Positions 1 to 9,997 of a DNA stretch of 64,000 nucleotides are shown here, piece by piece. A program made the translations under genes and the position numbers. The DNA comes from Bolinopsis microptera (taxonomy: Eukaryota > Ctenophora > Tentaculata > Lobata > Bolinopsidae). How positions within the stretch are numbered: the first letter of the stretch is position 1; each line of letters starts with the position of its first letter. The notes under the pieces are model-generated. The model did not search any database, was not told the origin of the DNA, and saw only the letters and a list, made by a program, of their open reading frames with translations. The stretch spans positions 7,995,460-8,059,459 of the forward strand of contig NC_087083.1 in NCBI RefSeq assembly GCF_026151205.1, read 5' to 3'.

Positions 1-1063
1 CAGGTATCTAGTTACCTGGGGATTGTAATTATAATATCATCTGAAACATCTCATCTGAGAGGAAGTAGAGTTGTTATTTTAAATCGGAAAATTAAGTTAA
101 CCTGAAGTTAATCCTGGGTCTCCCTTGGTATCATACAAATGTTTATTTGGACCTTTTTACAAAAAGAGTCAATAAAATGCTTTGTATGGTTGCCGAAAGT
201 TGGTATAGAATCGGTACCTTTCGAATAAAACACCATTCCAAAATGTTGGTTCGATCGAAATCTTTTTTATTTCATGATTGATTAATAATTGAATTTAATC
301 ATTTCAGGTAGTCGCAGCTACGAAAATGAACCGTAATGGTCGAATTACCTCTGTCTGCCACTAGTTGTTATACTGGAGAGATTACCGTAGAAACTGTTAT
401 CTTCGACGTTATCTGGTGCCGACTCCGTTATTCCCTGTTATCCAATAACAGATATGTTCTCTGACACCAAATCTACCATATCGTTAGTATTACCAGATTC
501 AGAACAGTTCGTCCAATTTACGATAACATGGATATTGCTTAGTGCTTACCCTGGCAACCGATATGCCATCGGCGTCCTAATCTTTTTGTTTTGAAATGTA
601 ACTTTAAAAGCACTTTGAAAGGAGCTGAGTTGATTAAATTTTTTAACTGTAATTTTAAGTGCACTTTTTAAAAAAGGGGCTGAGTTGATTAAAGTATTCC
701 CAGTTGAAATTGGCTCGTGAAATAACTGAACATAACATCTTTTTAATATTCTATTCCTTATTTATTACGCACCTTTTCGTGGAGCCGATTTAAACTAACC
801 ACACTTTAATTGATTAAATTTACACGTTTTTAATTTCTTGTACATCACATGTTTTGATTGGTTATTTTTGATTGAATTCTTTTGCTCAAAAACTTACAAA
901 ATGTGTTTTCTTTGTCTTTACGAATGAGCACTGTATGAGAGCTGTAGTAAAAACTTTTTAAGATTTTACCATAAATCTACATTCCCATAATACTATAACT
1001 CTATAATATATAACACTAACACTTTGTTACTTATAATATATATATATATTATAATGTATACCT
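1..1063. other. AT-rich non-coding DNA, no gene seen
   Basis: No splice-consistent open frame or recognisable domain is visible on either strand. The stretch begins with a short TTACCTGGGGA motif that also starts a small dispersed repeat elsewhere in the window. A short near-duplicate containing GGAGCTGAGTTGATTAAA / GGGGCTGAGTTGATTAAA occurs at 620-690. Confidence 0.5.
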
Positions 1064-1220
1064 TTGTCGCAATACACAGAATCATCAAAACCTTTCATCA
1101 CAAACAATAATGCGATTAATAACCAATAACTAATAAACTAATAACTAATAAACAATGTACCGATCCGGGTATTACACATACCTGCCAATCATAGATGGTA
1201 GGAGCGAACAAGCAGTTCTC
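1064..1220 (-). pseudogene. Duplicated fragment of Ig/Ly6 gene (intron plus end of exon 7)
   Basis: Positions 1064-1160 match the intron at 23521-23592, and about 1177-1219 match the end of exon 7 of the Ig/Ly6 gene (25882-25920), including the CAG|GTATGT donor, all in the same orientation as the parent. In the parent the two pieces are separated by octamer arrays and a LINE. Here they are joined directly and then run into an octamer array. This is the left half of a broken duplicate and cannot make protein. Confidence 0.75.
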
Positions 1221-1805
1221 TGGTTACCTGGTTACCTGGTTACCTGGTTACCTGGTTACCTGGTTACCTGGTTACCTGGTTACCTGGTTACCTGGTTACC
1301 TGGTTACCTGGTTACCTGGTTACCTGGTTACCTGGTTACCTGGTTACCTGGTTACCTGGTTACCTGGTTACCTGGTTACCTGGTTACCTGGTTACCTGGT
1401 TACCTGGTTACCTGGTTACCTGGTTACCTGGTTACCTGGTTACCTGGTTACCTGGTTACCTGGTTACCTGGTTACCTGGTTACCTGGTTACCTGGTTACC
1501 TGGTTACCTGGTTACCTGGTTACCTGGTTACCTGGTTACCTGGTTACCTGGTTACCTGGTTACCTGGTTACCTGGTTACCTGGTTACCTGGTTACCTGGT
1601 TACCTGGTTACCTGGTTACCTGGTTACCTGGTTACCTGGTTACCTGGTTACCTGGTTACCTGGTTACCTGGTTACCTGGTTACCTGGTTACCTGGTTACC
1701 TGGTTACCTGGTTACCTGGTTACCTGGTTACCTGGTTACCTGGTTACCTGGTTACCTGGTTACCTGGTTACCTGGTTACCTGGTTACCTGGTTACCTGGT
1801 TACCT
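1221..1805 (+). repeat. Octamer satellite (CTGGTTAC)n, about 73 copies
   Basis: Almost perfect 8-bp tandem array. Since 8 is not a multiple of 3, all three + frames read the same LVTWLPGY repeat without stops, so the long open frames here are artefacts. The unit is nearly self-complementary (GGTTACC against GGTAACC). The array lies exactly on the join between a direct and an inverted duplicate segment. Confidence 0.97.
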
Positions 1806-1937
1806 TCAAGTTGAGGTGTTTGGATAATACAACGCGGGAGGAGGCGTGTCCGTATAATTACTACATCCAGGCGTGTACCGTGGAGACGTGTAAAGATGAT
1901 CATTGTAACAGGGGGATAATGGAGAGAGCTAACAAGA
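1806..1937 (+). pseudogene. Broken Ly6 exon copy, first part
   Basis: This is an inverted duplicate of the middle of Ly6 exon 8 of the Ig/Ly6 gene (parent on the - strand at about 23125-23254). It keeps the three-finger signature ending CKDDHCN. The start of the exon is missing, because the array abuts mid-exon, and the frame is broken after MERA by inserted DNA. The rest of the exon resumes at about 5748. Confidence 0.85.
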
Positions 1938-2032
1938 ATTGCGCCCGTTGTTTCGTTTTGGCGGACGCTAGATTTCCATTTCACTATAACTAGTAATATA
2001 AACTCTAATCAGCTCACCTTGTAATAATAATA

Positions 2033-3199
2033 TTGAAACATCAGTACACTACGCGTGCCACGTTCAAGTTGGGCTTATTACAAAATACTATACATTACAT
2101 TGTATACATTAAAACACAGTCGCGCCGCGCATTCATAGATCACAGGCTATCTATACATCACATCTCCGCAAGCAATCCTCGCGCGAGCGCAACTTTTTCG
2201 TTGCTTGGTAACGGACGGAAGGAACACGACATACTCAGACCCACCTACTGCAATCTGGTCAATTCCATGAAAGGCAAATCTCTTGCTGCAACTGACACGG
2301 AATCGACAGAAGAGCTCCAAGACATGCTAAAACAGCGTGTTTTGGAATATAAAGAACAACAAGAGGAGATACTTAAAAAGGTAGATAAGAAGACCGCAAG
2401 GGTTTTGGAGCAGATTAGCAAACCAGGGAGCTCAAATTGGCTCTCATGTTTACCACTTAGAAAACATGGTTTCGTTCTAAATAAATCTGAATTCAGGGAT
2501 TCTATCAGATTGCGGTACAACTTAGATCTGGATCGTTTGCCATCACAATGTCCATGCGGAAAAACGTTTGATGTGAACCATTCGCTAAATTGCCATCTTG
2601 GTGCCTACATCATTATCAGACACAATGAAATTAGGGATTTTTTAGCTGGCTTGCTGAACACTGTTTGCTCGGACGTGGAAGTTGAACCTCAGCTTCAAGA
2701 ACTAGAAGGAGAGCAGTTCAAGAGGTCCTCGACACTAACGGGTGACCAGGCAAGACCCGATATTAGAGCTCGTGGTTTCTATAGGCCGGGCCAAGTGGCT
2801 TTTTTCGATGTTAAGGTAATTAATCCTAATTCTAATTCCTACCTTCAACATTCGACAAAGAAGACAATGGAGAACGCCGAGAGACAGAAAACACGATGCT
2901 ACAACGAGAGAATACTTAATGTAGAGCACGGGTCATTCGCTCCATTAATATATTCAGTAACGGGTGGCATGGGACCTCAAGCCAGGACATTTGAGAAACT
3001 GCTTTGCAACAAACTTGCTTATAAGAAGAAGCAGAATTACAACGATATTATAAATTATTATCGGTGTAAATTATCATTTTTAATTAGGAAATTAATTTTA
3101 TTGTGTATTAGAGGATCAAGAAATACCTCAAACAAAACTTACGAATTATCTAACATGGATGATTTAGAATTTAACTCTTTCGAATCGAAAGTCAACTAA
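2033..3199 (+). CDS. Retroelement-associated ORF with PD-(D/E)XK nuclease-like core
   Basis: The open frame is 388 codons; the family-like part starts near the Met at 2269. Recognisable blocks are NWLSCLPLRKHGF near residue 145, a Cys/His cluster CPCGKTFDVNHSLNCH at about 173-188, an ARPDIRARG / FFDVKV pair (Asp, then D-x-K after a strand) at about 245-265, and a C-terminal RCKLSFLIRK-x-CIRGSR block. This block order is, from memory, that of proteins common in repeat-rich invertebrate genomes next to reverse transcriptases. The D...(D)xK arrangement suggests a restriction-enzyme-like endonuclease. No reverse transcriptase domain is present here, so this is the 3' part of an element. The family name is uncertain; the mobile nature is likely. 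Confidence 0.6.
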   Translation: MKHQYTTRATFKLGLLQNTIHYIVYIKTQSRRAFIDHRLSIHHISASNPRASATFSLLGNGRKEHDILRPTYCNLVNSMKGKSLAATDTESTEELQDMLKQRVLEYKEQQEEILKKVDKKTARVLEQISKPGSSNWLSCLPLRKHGFVLNKSEFRDSIRLRYNLDLDRLPSQCPCGKTFDVNHSLNCHLGAYIIIRHNEIRDFLAGLLNTVCSDVEVEPQLQELEGEQFKRSSTLTGDQARPDIRARGFYRPGQVAFFDVKVINPNSNSYLQHSTKKTMENAERQKTRCYNERILNVEHGSFAPLIYSVTGGMGPQARTFEKLLCNKLAYKKKQNYNDIINYYRCKLSFLIRKLILLCIRGSRNTSNKTYELSNMDDLEFNSFESKVN

Positions 3200-3800
3200 T
3201 TTTTTCAGTCCCATGGACCAGGGACAAAAGGATTTCGCGGTTATTTTGGCCAAAAATCGCGGCACCGCGACAAGCCAAACTAGGCTAATTCGCGGCTAAT
3301 TCGCGGCGGGAATTTCGAAAATCGCGGCATATTCGCGGCAAAAAATCGAAAAATCGCGGCGAATTCGCGGCAAAAAATAATGTATTTACAGTGCTTAGTT
3401 AGAGTTCACATATTCTTTGACTATTCTATTTGATCGGCTCATGTCCCATGAGGATGTGATCTCATCATATGATCTGATACAGGCTGATGGGGGTCCATAA
3501 CAACAAGAGCTGCCATAACTTTTGACATGATCTCAAATGTTGCAATATCATACGCACTGTATGACATATTATATCTCGTTATCGATACTATATAACTTTC
3601 AACAGACGACAGGAGACATCATCATGAACGACCATCTACACTTCACTACTATAGCAATGGAATACTACGAACTTTTCAACCCAATTCCCATATCCCTACC
3701 TAGTCTATCCCCATCTAGTATCCAACCTCTACCCCTTGAAGCTTACATCAACCTGGACGACATCCTTACCCCGGCCTCCTGCACGAACCTTCTAGAAGTT

Positions 3801-4046
3801 CTAACCACATCCCGAGGGAATCCCATGATTGTTCCTTATGTGGTCTACGACGAGATTACATGCTTTACAAAATAGCTTCCCATTGTCAGCATAAAACGAT
3901 GGTTTGCCAAATTCAGCCACTCTCGTGGAAGCTGTTACATTGCCCTGTTTAGCCTGTTTCGAGCGTTTGGTAGACGAAGGTCCAGCCGGTTTGTCGGCAG
4001 GCCGTTTGACAAAGCGGTCCATTATAACAAGCGAATACAATACCAA
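3801..4046 (-). pseudogene. hAT transposase N-terminal fragment (BED-like zinc finger)
   Basis: An 81-codon frame contains a basic N-terminus followed by a half-finger ADNGKLFCKACNLVVDH, which resembles the DNA-binding BED finger of hAT transposases and their domesticated relatives. The second metal-binding half is corrupted and the catalytic domain is absent. It lies inside the inverted-repeat-bounded element at 3207-5553 and is a relic. Confidence 0.55.
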
Positions 4047-4135
4047 GCGAATAACGATGACGAAATATCTGACAAGTGACGATTCAATAACAACACTGAT
4101 TTAACATACTGTTCGATTTCTTAATCCATTGTAGG

Positions 4136-4371
4136 TCTTCTGGTCAACTTTATGTCGTTTGGTCAAGTTTTTTATGTCTACTGGTCAACTTTATGTCGTC
4201 TGGTCAACTTTATGTCGTCTGGTCAACTTTATGTCGTCTGGTCAACTTTATGTCGTTTGGTCAAGTTTTATATGTCGTTTGGTCAACTTTATGTCGTCTG
4301 GTCAAGTTTTATATGTCTACTGGTCAACTTTATGTCGTCTGGTCAAGTTTTATATGTCTACTGGTCAACTT
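4136..4371 (+). repeat. Minisatellite, TCTGGTCAACTTTATGTCG unit
   Basis: About 12 tandem copies of a 19-22 bp unit, with variants TCAAGTTTTATATGTC and TCTACTGGTCAAC. It is internal to the hAT-like element. Open frames across it are artefacts. Confidence 0.85.
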
Positions 4372-4374
4372 CCA

Positions 4375-5225
4375 TATACGATCTCGGAAGGCAGACCTCC
4401 CCTTCGCAATACGAGCTCGGAAGCGGGAGCTCCGCCTTCAGAGGTACGTATCGAGAATGACTCGGACAGAAAATTTTCTAAGTCAAAAATTTTCAAAGTT
4501 TTTCTGGAAACTACTTTTGTTCATGTTTCATGCTACCCTGATCATTATGAGCCGAAAATATTTTTTCGGTTTTCAAAGGTCACACATACCCTTCGATACA
4601 CGATTTTGGACTCGAGGGCTCCCCTTGTAATGCGATCTCGGAAGGCAGGCCTCCCCTTCGCAATACGAGCTCGGAAGCGGGAGCTCCGCCTTCAGAGGTA
4701 CGTATCGAGAATGACTCGGACAGAAAATTTTCTAAGTCAAAATTTTTCAAAGTTTTTCTGGAAACTACTTTTGTTCATGTTTCATGCTACCCTGATCATT
4801 TTGAGCCGAAAATATTTTTTCGGTTTTCAAAGTTCACACATACCCTTCGATACACGATTTAGGACTCGAGGGCTCCCCTTGTAATGCGATCTCGGAAGGC
4901 AGGCCTCCCCTTCACAATACGAGCTCAGAAGCGGGAGCTCCGCCTTCAGAGGTACGTATCGAGAATGACTCGGACAGAAAATTTTCTAAGTCAACATTTT
5001 TCAAAGTTTTTCTGGAAACTACTTTTGTTCATGTTTCATGCTACCCTGATCATTATGAGCCGAAAATATTTTTTTTCGGTTTTCAAAGGTCACATACGCT
5101 TCGATACACGATTTTGGACTCGAGGGCTCCCCTTGTAATGCGATATCGGAAGGCAGGCCTTCCCATCGCAATACGAGCTCCGGAAGCTCGGAAGCTCCGC
5201 CTTAAGAGGTACGTATCGAGAATGT
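4375..5225 (+). repeat. Tandem repeat, about 253-bp unit, 3.4 copies
   Basis: Copies begin with GATCTCGGAAGGCAG near 4380, 4634 and 4890 and GATATCGGAAGGCAG near 5142, and share the GGTACGTATCGAGAATG block. Copies are highly similar with a few indels. It is internal to the hAT-like element. Confidence 0.85.
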
Positions 5226-5747
5226 ACCTACAATCGGAACTCACGGAAGGCTGTAAATGTGATTAGTTTCATATTATACTTAATACTTGTAGAAAACGTG
5301 ACATTTGGCCCGCAGATTTTACGAAAACTTGGTCCTCAGATTTAAAGGAAAATGCACAAATTTGGTCTTCAGATTTAAAGGAAAATGCGCGATTTTTCGC
5401 GGAGGACTGAAAAAATCGCGATTTGTCGCGGAGAATGGGAAATTTCGCGATCTGTCGCGGAAAACGTAAAAAATCGCGATTTGTCGCGGAGAATGGGAAA
5501 TTTCGCAGTTTCGTACATGCCGCGAAATCCTTTTGTCCCTGCCATGGACTGGGTTTTATTTTTGCAATGATGATTTTCATAATATATAACCTGTAATACT
5601 ATTCTGTATATATCTAATTTCGTTTTCCAAAAAAAAAAGCACGAGGTAAAAAAAAACCTACTGCAATCTCCAAAATCCACGTTTTTCTGCAAAAACGTCC
5701 ATTCGTAACCTTTCACTATTGCCTTTTTTCAAAAGGGTGAAAAGGAA

Positions 5748-5856
5748 AAAATGAGTCTGATAATTCTGGTGCTGTGAGGCTGTCGGGGAGAGTCGTGGAC
5801 TTTTGGGTCGTTTTTAGTTTTTTCAGTATAGTAGTTCCTTTTATTGGGAGATTTTA
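5748..5856 (+). pseudogene. Broken Ly6 exon copy, C-terminal part (GPI signal)
   Basis: Encodes ESDNSGAVRLSGRVV, a hydrophobic tail and a stop, matching the C-terminus of the Ig/Ly6 gene. It is the second half of the exon begun at 1806, cut off by the 3.8-kb insert. It lies tail-to-tail with the gene at 6252-7019, as the parent does with gene 9998-22713, so the pair was duplicated together and inverted. Confidence 0.85.
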
Positions 5857-6097
5857 GAAAAATGATATACCACGAATCACGAAGTTGATTACGCCGGACA
5901 GCCGGAACAGAAGTTATGATTGATCAGAAATTTCAGTCTCGGCATTGACTGTTGTTTATTTTTGTTTGCAATGGCTATTTTGGCAATGAATTTATTTTGC
6001 TAGATTAAGTAATGATTAATGAACTTATCTCAAAAGCAAATTACATAGATTATTGAAGGTGGAACCCAAGCCCCATCCCCCCAAATCAAAACTGCTT

Positions 6098-6103
6098 TTT
6101 ATT
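6098..6103 (-). terminator. Polyadenylation signal AATAAA
   Basis: TTTATT on the + strand gives AATAAA about 150 bases after the stop of the - strand gene ending at 6252. Its paralog has an equivalent signal at 22862-22867. Confidence 0.55.
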
Positions 6104-6251
6104 GAACAAGCTGAATCTGCACTCTAAATGTTCTACATTTAATTGAATTATTATTATTAGAAAACCAGTCCATGGAAAACAAATTCACTGCATATATCAT
6201 AAGGGTCCGTTAAAACAGTATCTACTTCTAGTTCTACTTCTACTTCTAGTA

Positions 6252-7019
6252 CTACACGACTGTGAACTGAGTAGTAAAGTAATCCTCGAGGTCTTCCTGC
6301 CAGGTATAGAGAGATATTTCAGCACTGACAGCTTCTCCAACAACCTCCTTCCACTCCGGGTAGGTGTCACAACTCCCCATATCAACTGTAATCCTCTCTC
6401 CAGTACCCCTCTCAAACTGGAACATATCCGGGGAACCAACTGATATTGTCATTACAAAGTCAAATCCTCCTAGGTCACTCAGATCGGTCCCCGGCCAGGT
6501 TTGGCAGCTTCTGATTCCAGACCAGGGTCCATCGAAGTAGAAACGTGGAGATCCTCGAATAGAGACTTGTCCCTCCCTGTTTCCACCGTAGAAAATGAAG
6601 TTGGTCTCTCCTATCTGGTTCCCATTAGCGTCGTGTAAATGCACACTGGCTGATAGATACAGGCTACTCTCCACCACTTTGTGCTGTGTAAAGTTTAGTT
6701 GGAACTCTATGGGATCTGTACCGTTAATGCTGAATATTTCAGATGTTGCGTTAAAGATGGGGTTCCAATCTGAAAATTAAATATTTAGGATTTCAATTGC
6801 TCACAATGACTGAAACTGATAAATTTAGCCTGGTTTAATTCAATGTATTCAAAAACTATTTTTTGTGTGCATCTGACTGAAATAGCATATTTTTGGGGAG
6901 TCACGATATTATCTATGTACTGCAAATATACATGACAACTATTTACCTGAGTTTGTTTCTCCTGAGTTGACTGCTGTTGCCAGAAGTATGCTCAGCGTAA
7001 TAAGAATAGACTTACCCAT
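6252..7019 (-). CDS. Secreted stand-alone copy of a novel domain, 196 aa
   Basis: Two exons: 7019-6947 (Met and signal peptide MGKSILITLSILLATA) and 6769-6252, joined in phase 1 by CAG|GTAAAT and TTTTCAG|AT. The mature protein is essentially one about 170-residue, probably beta-rich domain. Conserved marks include DW-x-PIFNA, FIFYGG, RGSPRFYFDG, W-GIRSC, GFDFVMTI, FQFERGTGERITVDMGSCDT and LEDYFTTQFTVV. Four or so Cys and a signal peptide point to an extracellular protein. It is a clear paralog (about 75-80% identical by eye) of the last exon of the galectin/TSP1 gene at 22199-22713, but has its own signal exon instead of galectin and TSP1 modules. I do not recognise the domain; a lectin-like function is only an inference from its partner modules. 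Confidence 0.8.
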
Positions 7020-7864
7020 AGCTTAAATTAACTGATTAGTGTGGAATATCATAATATAATTTGATGGAAATTTGAATATAATCAACAACTATATTAGCAA
7101 ATACGTTAGTAAAGAGTTTTTAGTTGTCATAGCGATAAGTGAATCGTGAAAATTAAGAAATAGCTACAGTGAGCAGTTGTTAAAGTGGGGTGATTTAATT
7201 GTTAATTAGCTCTGACAAATACTTTCAACTATCTTACTAAATAACAAATAATTTAAGATCGATATTTATTATTTGCTAAATATATATAATATAATGTTCC
7301 TATACTAAAGTACTAATGATGGTGGCTGGGTCACGACAAATCAACACTCGAATAGTTACAGAGATAGAAATGAGAAAGTTGATGAATTCTAAATGGCTGA
7401 TTCAAACTGGAATGGCAGAATATATAGACATTAGTGATAATTACCGGAGGTACCTGTTTTTCAAACTGGATCAAGTAAAACATAATAACGTTATTAACTA
7501 GTCATTTCCCTTTCAAATTGATATTGTTAAACTCATCCGCGAAAGATAATTTAATTGTTATGGAAGTGTAAACACGATAATAAAAATTTAATTCGTTTTG
7601 GTGATAAACTTTGAAAGAGGAATTAAATGTAACTAGGAAGTTTCACACTTTAACAATATTTAAGCTTCAATTTTGAGGTGAGATAAATGAGGACGTCTTT
7701 TGTTGCAGGTAATTATATTACCTATATATACATACTATATTGAATTATCCAGGTTTCAGAAGACGGTAGTAACACGGCTTTTGTAAAATTTCCTTTTTAA
7801 GGGAAAAATATGAAAAGTGCGACAAGAGTTTACATTAAAAGTAAGTTTATGTATAGTGTTAGTG
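7020..7864. other. Upstream region of the 6252-7019 gene
   Basis: AT-rich, no exon recognised. A 61-codon open frame at 7316-7501 (+) has no known motif or splice support. It presumably holds the promoter of the - strand gene, but no clear TATA or initiator could be singled out. Confidence 0.4.
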
Positions 7865-8498
7865 TTACCAGGTAACCAGGTAACCAGGTAACCAGGTAAC
7901 CAGGTAACCAGGTAACCAGGTAACCAGGTAACCAGGTAACCAGGTAACCAGGTAACCAGGTAACCAGGTAACCAGGTAACCAGGTAACCAGGTAACCAGG
8001 TAACCAGGTAACCAGGTAACCAGGTAACCAGGTAACCAGGTAACCAGGTAACCAGGTAACCAGGTAACCAGGTAACCAGGTAACCAGGTAACCAGGTAAC
8101 CAGGTAACCAGGTAACCAGGTAACCAGGTAACCAGGTAACCAGGTAACCAGGTAACCAGGTAACCAGGTAACCAGGTAACCAGGTAACCAGGTAACCAGG
8201 TAACCAGGTAACCAGGTAACCAGGTAACCAGGTAACCAGGTAACCAGGTAACCAGGTAACCAGGTAACCAGGTAACCAGGTAACCAGGTAACCAGGTAAC
8301 CAGGTAACCAGGTAACCAGGTAACCAGGTAACCAGGTAACCAGGTAACCAGGTAACCAGGTAACCAGGTAACCAGGTAACCAGGTAACCAGGTAACCAGG
8401 TAACCAGGTTACCAGGTAACCAGGTAACCAGGTAACCAGGTAACCAGGTAACCAGGTAACCAGGTAACCAGGTAACCAGGTAACCAGGTAACCAGGTA
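7865..8498 (-). repeat. Octamer satellite in opposite orientation, about 79 copies
   Basis: The (GGTAACCA)n array is the reverse complement of the arrays at 1221, 23594 and 25684. One variant unit (CAGGTTACCAGG) lies at about 8405-8412. The - strand reads LVTWLPGY in every frame, which is an artefact. Confidence 0.97.
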
Positions 8499-9997
8499 GT
8501 AACAACTGAATTATATTTGTTAGTGTGTTAGTACCTGTTCGATCAGTTAAGGTGAAGATTGCCTCGTTCTTTCGGTTTCTGCTTAACTCCCTAGGCCCTA
8601 GGTCATGAGTAGAACCGAAGGATCAAAATTTATGTTGCTTGTTGCTCGTATTAACTATAAAAGATCAATTTTGAGGGATTAAGTTAAATCGATTTTTTGT
8701 GCAATTTTAGGTCAGACGCAGTCATCAAAATGAGTTAATAAGAAAGTCGATTTCTCGGTTATTTTTGAGCTTTCGTTCAGAAAATAATTCGGGACCTTCA
8801 TAGGGGGGTAACAAGAAGGAGTTACAAGTGTTACAAGCTTTCTATAATACAAAATTATAATAATACAATGCTATTGTGGTTACTTTAAGATAAATTCAAG
8901 TCTTTCAGTCCTTCAGAAGCCGAAATACAAAGACCCCAAATTTACGCCTGAGGGCAATTTAGTAATTTCTTCCTGTGGGACTAGGACTGGTGATGCAAAT
9001 TGGGTACCTAGATGATTTTGGTGTGGAATGACCTAATGAAAGACCTTGTGTGGTCAAAAATTGCGCCCTGCCGCCCTGGCCGATTACGTAATATTTGAAC
9101 GTGACCACTGACCTCTACTATTGAGTTGCTCGGACGTTGAAGCTGCACCCTGATATAATATAATATCAGTCGCGGTAAAATAAAACATTAATTTCACTAA
9201 TTTTTCACATGTCTGCACTTAGAAATTCAATAGCTTGTAAAATGTTCAGATAAATCATCATGATTATAGTATTAATTATATGTTAAACTCCGATCTAGTT
9301 TTATGGTCAGACATCGTTTTGTGAATATAATTGAGTTATCGAAGTAATGGAAAATGCTGGCGTTAGAATTACAGACCTCATGACTATAAATAATTGAGTT
9401 AGAAGCTAGATAAATCACCGTAATTATAGCGCGAACATTAAATACTATGTACCAGTTTAGTCTTTATATAACCAGGGTGTTTTTTTGTATATACTTATAG
9501 TTATACGTATAAATATAATTGAGTTGTCGAAGTAAAATAAAATCTCACAAGTTTTAATTTCAGGTGGAATTTTTTACATGTCTGTTCAGTGATGAGGTGA
9601 TACAATATAAAATATTGTCCTCACAACTGGCCTATAAGTATAAGCAAAGCCTCACAAAATTCAGAAAGTGGCTGTGCTGTTTAGTGTTTATCTAGCAGCT
9701 ATGTCCGGTCCAGATGAATCCGTTATAGTACTGAGATCAATAAAGAAGGATCTTTTTTCTGAAAGTGATCTTTTATAGACCATTCTGCGCCTTTTTTTCT
9801 ATTTAATACGTTATTAACCTTTTGTCATTGTTTTTGCTCTCAATATCGTGCAATTATTTTTTTACATATTAGGTCATTTCTGAGGGATTGACTTACTTTG
9901 ATGAGAAATTATCGCTCAAGCAATATACTTAGCGTGAAGGAAATTCATTTTCAATGATTTTACTATCGTTTTTATACCTACCGTTCAAATAGTTAAG
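8499..9997. other. Upstream region of the galectin/TSP1 gene
   Basis: No coding exon recognised on either strand. The sequence is AT-rich, unique-looking DNA leading to the Met at 9998. Confidence 0.4.

Larger units (their letters stand above)
3207..5553 (-). mobile_element. hAT-like DNA transposon remnant
   Basis: The ends are inverted repeats: a left end beginning CAGTCCCATGGACCAGGGAC, and a right end whose complement begins CAGTCCATGGCAGGGAC, both running on into ACAAAAGGATTTCGCGG. Inside lie a BED-finger-like ORF and two tandem-repeat blocks. Many CGCGG / CGCGATTT subrepeats sit just inside both termini. The CAG start and BED-type ORF fit the hAT superfamily. No exact 8-bp target duplication is clear. 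Confidence 0.6.
1938..5747. mobile_element. Composite insertion inside the Ly6 exon copy
   Basis: Comparison with the intact exon at 23010-23318 shows that about 3.8 kb interrupts the copy between MERA and ESDNSG. The insert holds a retroelement-type ORF (about 2260-3199) and a hAT-like element with terminal inverted repeats (3207-5553). I could not define a clean target-site duplication for the whole insert, so at least two nested insertions are likely. Confidence 0.7.

Noticed and set aside
1155..1827. Long LVTWLPGY-repeat open frames (also 7756-8505, 23566-23784, 25540-25894)
   Set aside because: They are pure translations of an 8-bp satellite without stops in that strand and have no start context, splicing or conserved flank.
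4152..5138. Repeat-rich frames (VVWSTLCRLV, KLLLFMFHATLI)
   Set aside because: They are readings of the 19-22 bp and 253-bp tandem repeats in the hAT-like element.
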